A stretch of DNA of 7,160 nt. Origin: Paracoccaceae bacterium (GTDB lineage: Bacteria; Pseudomonadota; Alphaproteobacteria; Rhodobacterales; Rhodobacteraceae). The DNA is taken from NCBI GenBank assembly GCA_003551745.1, contig PUNI01000586.1:1-7160 (forward strand), in the 5' to 3' direction. A program made the position numbers and the translations under genes. Of this stretch, positions 6,394-7,160 are shown one piece after another (positions within the stretch are counted from its first letter, which is position 1; each line of letters starts with the position of its first letter). The notes beneath the pieces were generated by a model. It saw nothing but the letters and a program-made list of their open reading frames with translations, had not been told where the DNA came from and did no database searches.

Positions 6394-7160
6394 GCCGGCG
6401 CCTCGGCCGCCCCGGGCCGCGGCGGACGACGACGGCGCCCGGCCAGCCACAGAAGCCCGGCCCCGGTAGCGAAACCGGCGGCCGGCGGCAGATAGGAGAG
6501 CGGCCAGAGTGCGGGGTTGCGCAGGACGACGCCCGTGGCCGCGGTGTGCAGAAGCTGCATCAGGATCACGATCACCACTGCCCCGGCGATCTGCCGCCAG
6601 ATCCCCAGCCGGCTGAAGGCGCCGAGCAGCAGCGCGGCAAAGCCGATCAGCGGTGCCGCCATCGCCATCAGCGGCTGGACGATGCGACCGTTCAGCTCCA
6701 GCGCCACCTGCCCGGGGTCGAGGCCGCGTTCTGCGCGCCCCTCCGGCCCGAGCCGCAGCAGCTGCAGCGTGGTGAGATCGCGCACCCCGATGCGCAGCGG
6801 CCCGCGCGGGCCCACCAGTGCTGCCAGATCGTAGGTCAGCGTGTCGAAGGTGGCCATGCTCAGGCGTTGTCCCGGCTCCAGCAGCGCTTGGACGGTGCCC
6901 TCGATCATCACCAGTTGCGGGCCCTGATCGGTGCGCACGAGGAGCGCCTCGCTGGCCGTATAGGTGGTGCGCGGCCCGCCCTCCCGGCCATCGACCAGGA
7001 AGATGTCCTCCATCCCGCCGTCGGGCGTGATGTGGCGCACGAAGAGGGTAACCCCGGCTGAAGGATGCAGGAAGGCGCCTTCGGTGAGCACGCGGGCGGT
7101 GATGTTCTCGGCGATCTCGGCTCGCCGCTCGACGATCTGCGCCCGGCTCGCGGGCACCAG
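6390..7160 (-). CDS. lptF: LPS export ABC transporter permease LptF (5' end cut by window)
   Basis: LptF is one of two inner-membrane permease subunits of the LptB2FGC complex, which uses ATP to extract LPS from the inner membrane and pass it to the periplasmic bridge. The last 256 residues are visible and the frame runs open off the right edge. Against a usual family length of about 370-390, the first three membrane helices are missing. Visible residues 1 to about 150 form the periplasmic beta-jellyroll part, including the LTEGAFLHP and VTLFVRHITPDGG segments. Three hydrophobic segments follow near visible residues 162-181, 190-208 and 220-240, then an arginine-rich cytoplasmic tail (GRRRRPPRPG). 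The PLIGFAALLLGAFSR stretch is typical of the fourth helix in LptF/LptG. The TGA stop overlaps the lptG start as ATGA, so the two are probably translationally coupled. A GTG at 7157 is internal, not the start, because the family-like frame continues upstream of it. LptF rather than a second LptG is inferred from position and the paralogue downstream. Confidence 0.93.
   Translation of the reverse strand: MVPASRAQIVERRAEIAENITARVLTEGAFLHPSAGVTLFVRHITPDGGMEDIFLVDGREGGPRTTYTASEALLVRTDQGPQLVMIEGTVQALLEPGQRLSMATFDTLTYDLAALVGPRGPLRIGVRDLTTLQLLRLGPEGRAERGLDPGQVALELNGRIVQPLMAMAAPLIGFAALLLGAFSRLGIWRQIAGAVVIVILMQLLHTAATGVVLRNPALWPLSYLPPAAGFATGAGLLWLAGRRRRPPRPGAAEAPA
6401..6404 (-). promoter_or_regulatory. 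Shine-Dalgarno site of lptG
   Basis: GAGG on the minus strand, 7 nt before the ATG at 6393, within the 3' end of lptF. It supports the ATG that begins MILSRYMAWKF rather than the upstream GTG at 6450. Confidence 0.6.

Noticed and set aside
6394..6450. Upstream GTG start for LptG adding 19 residues
   Set aside because: The added residues have no family likeness and would deepen the overlap with lptF; the ATG at 6393 has a GAGG site and the canonical N-terminus.
5290..6495. Plus-strand open frame of about 400 codons opposite lptG
   Set aside because: Product is rich in His, Arg, Gln and Glu with no recognisable fold; LptG on the minus strand has membrane helices and family motifs.
7155..7157. 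GTG as the start of lptF
   Set aside because: The LptF-like frame is open through it to the window edge, and a start there would lack the three N-terminal membrane helices.

Overview
The window is one stretch of a GC-rich (visibly around 70%) alphaproteobacterial chromosome, most likely Rhodobacterales or a close relative. This is inferred from protein style and gene order, not from a database comparison. All recognisable genes lie on the minus strand. Read in transcription order, from the right edge to the left, they are lptF (5' end cut by the window), lptG, lptD, surA, pdxA and rsmA. I see no RNA genes, mobile elements, CRISPR arrays, integrases or sign of recent gene acquisition.

Region by region: 6390-7160 holds the C-terminal part of LptF, and 5299-6393 holds LptG. 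These are the two membrane subunits of the ABC exporter that lifts lipopolysaccharide (LPS) out of the inner membrane. 3173-5299 encodes LptD, the outer-membrane LPS translocon. A 71-bp gap follows, then SurA (1875-3101), a periplasmic chaperone for outer-membrane proteins, of which LptD is a known client in E. coli. PdxA (881-1867, vitamin B6 synthesis) and RsmA/KsgA (45-884, 16S rRNA dimethylation) complete the series. The left 44 bases carry only a weak terminator-like hairpin.

The junctions are very tight: ATGA at lptF/lptG, TGATG at lptG/lptD, 7 bp between surA and pdxA, and ATGA at pdxA/rsmA. A single operon with translational coupling is therefore likely. The only gap that could hold an internal promoter is the 71 bp before surA. 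Functionally, the first four genes form an outer-membrane biogenesis block (LPS export, LPS insertion, and the chaperone that helps assemble the inserter). The last two are housekeeping genes that also follow lptD-surA in E. coli and many other Gram-negatives.

I found no undescribed system here; this is a conserved core operon. Details worth a second look are an 18-bp tandem triplication that builds the SurA signal-peptide core, a SurA that lacks the parvulin histidines and carries a Cys pair in a degenerate C-terminal domain, an LptD with a cysteine layout different from E. coli plus a short Cys-containing tail, and a cluster of A/T-ending codons at the 3' end of lptD.
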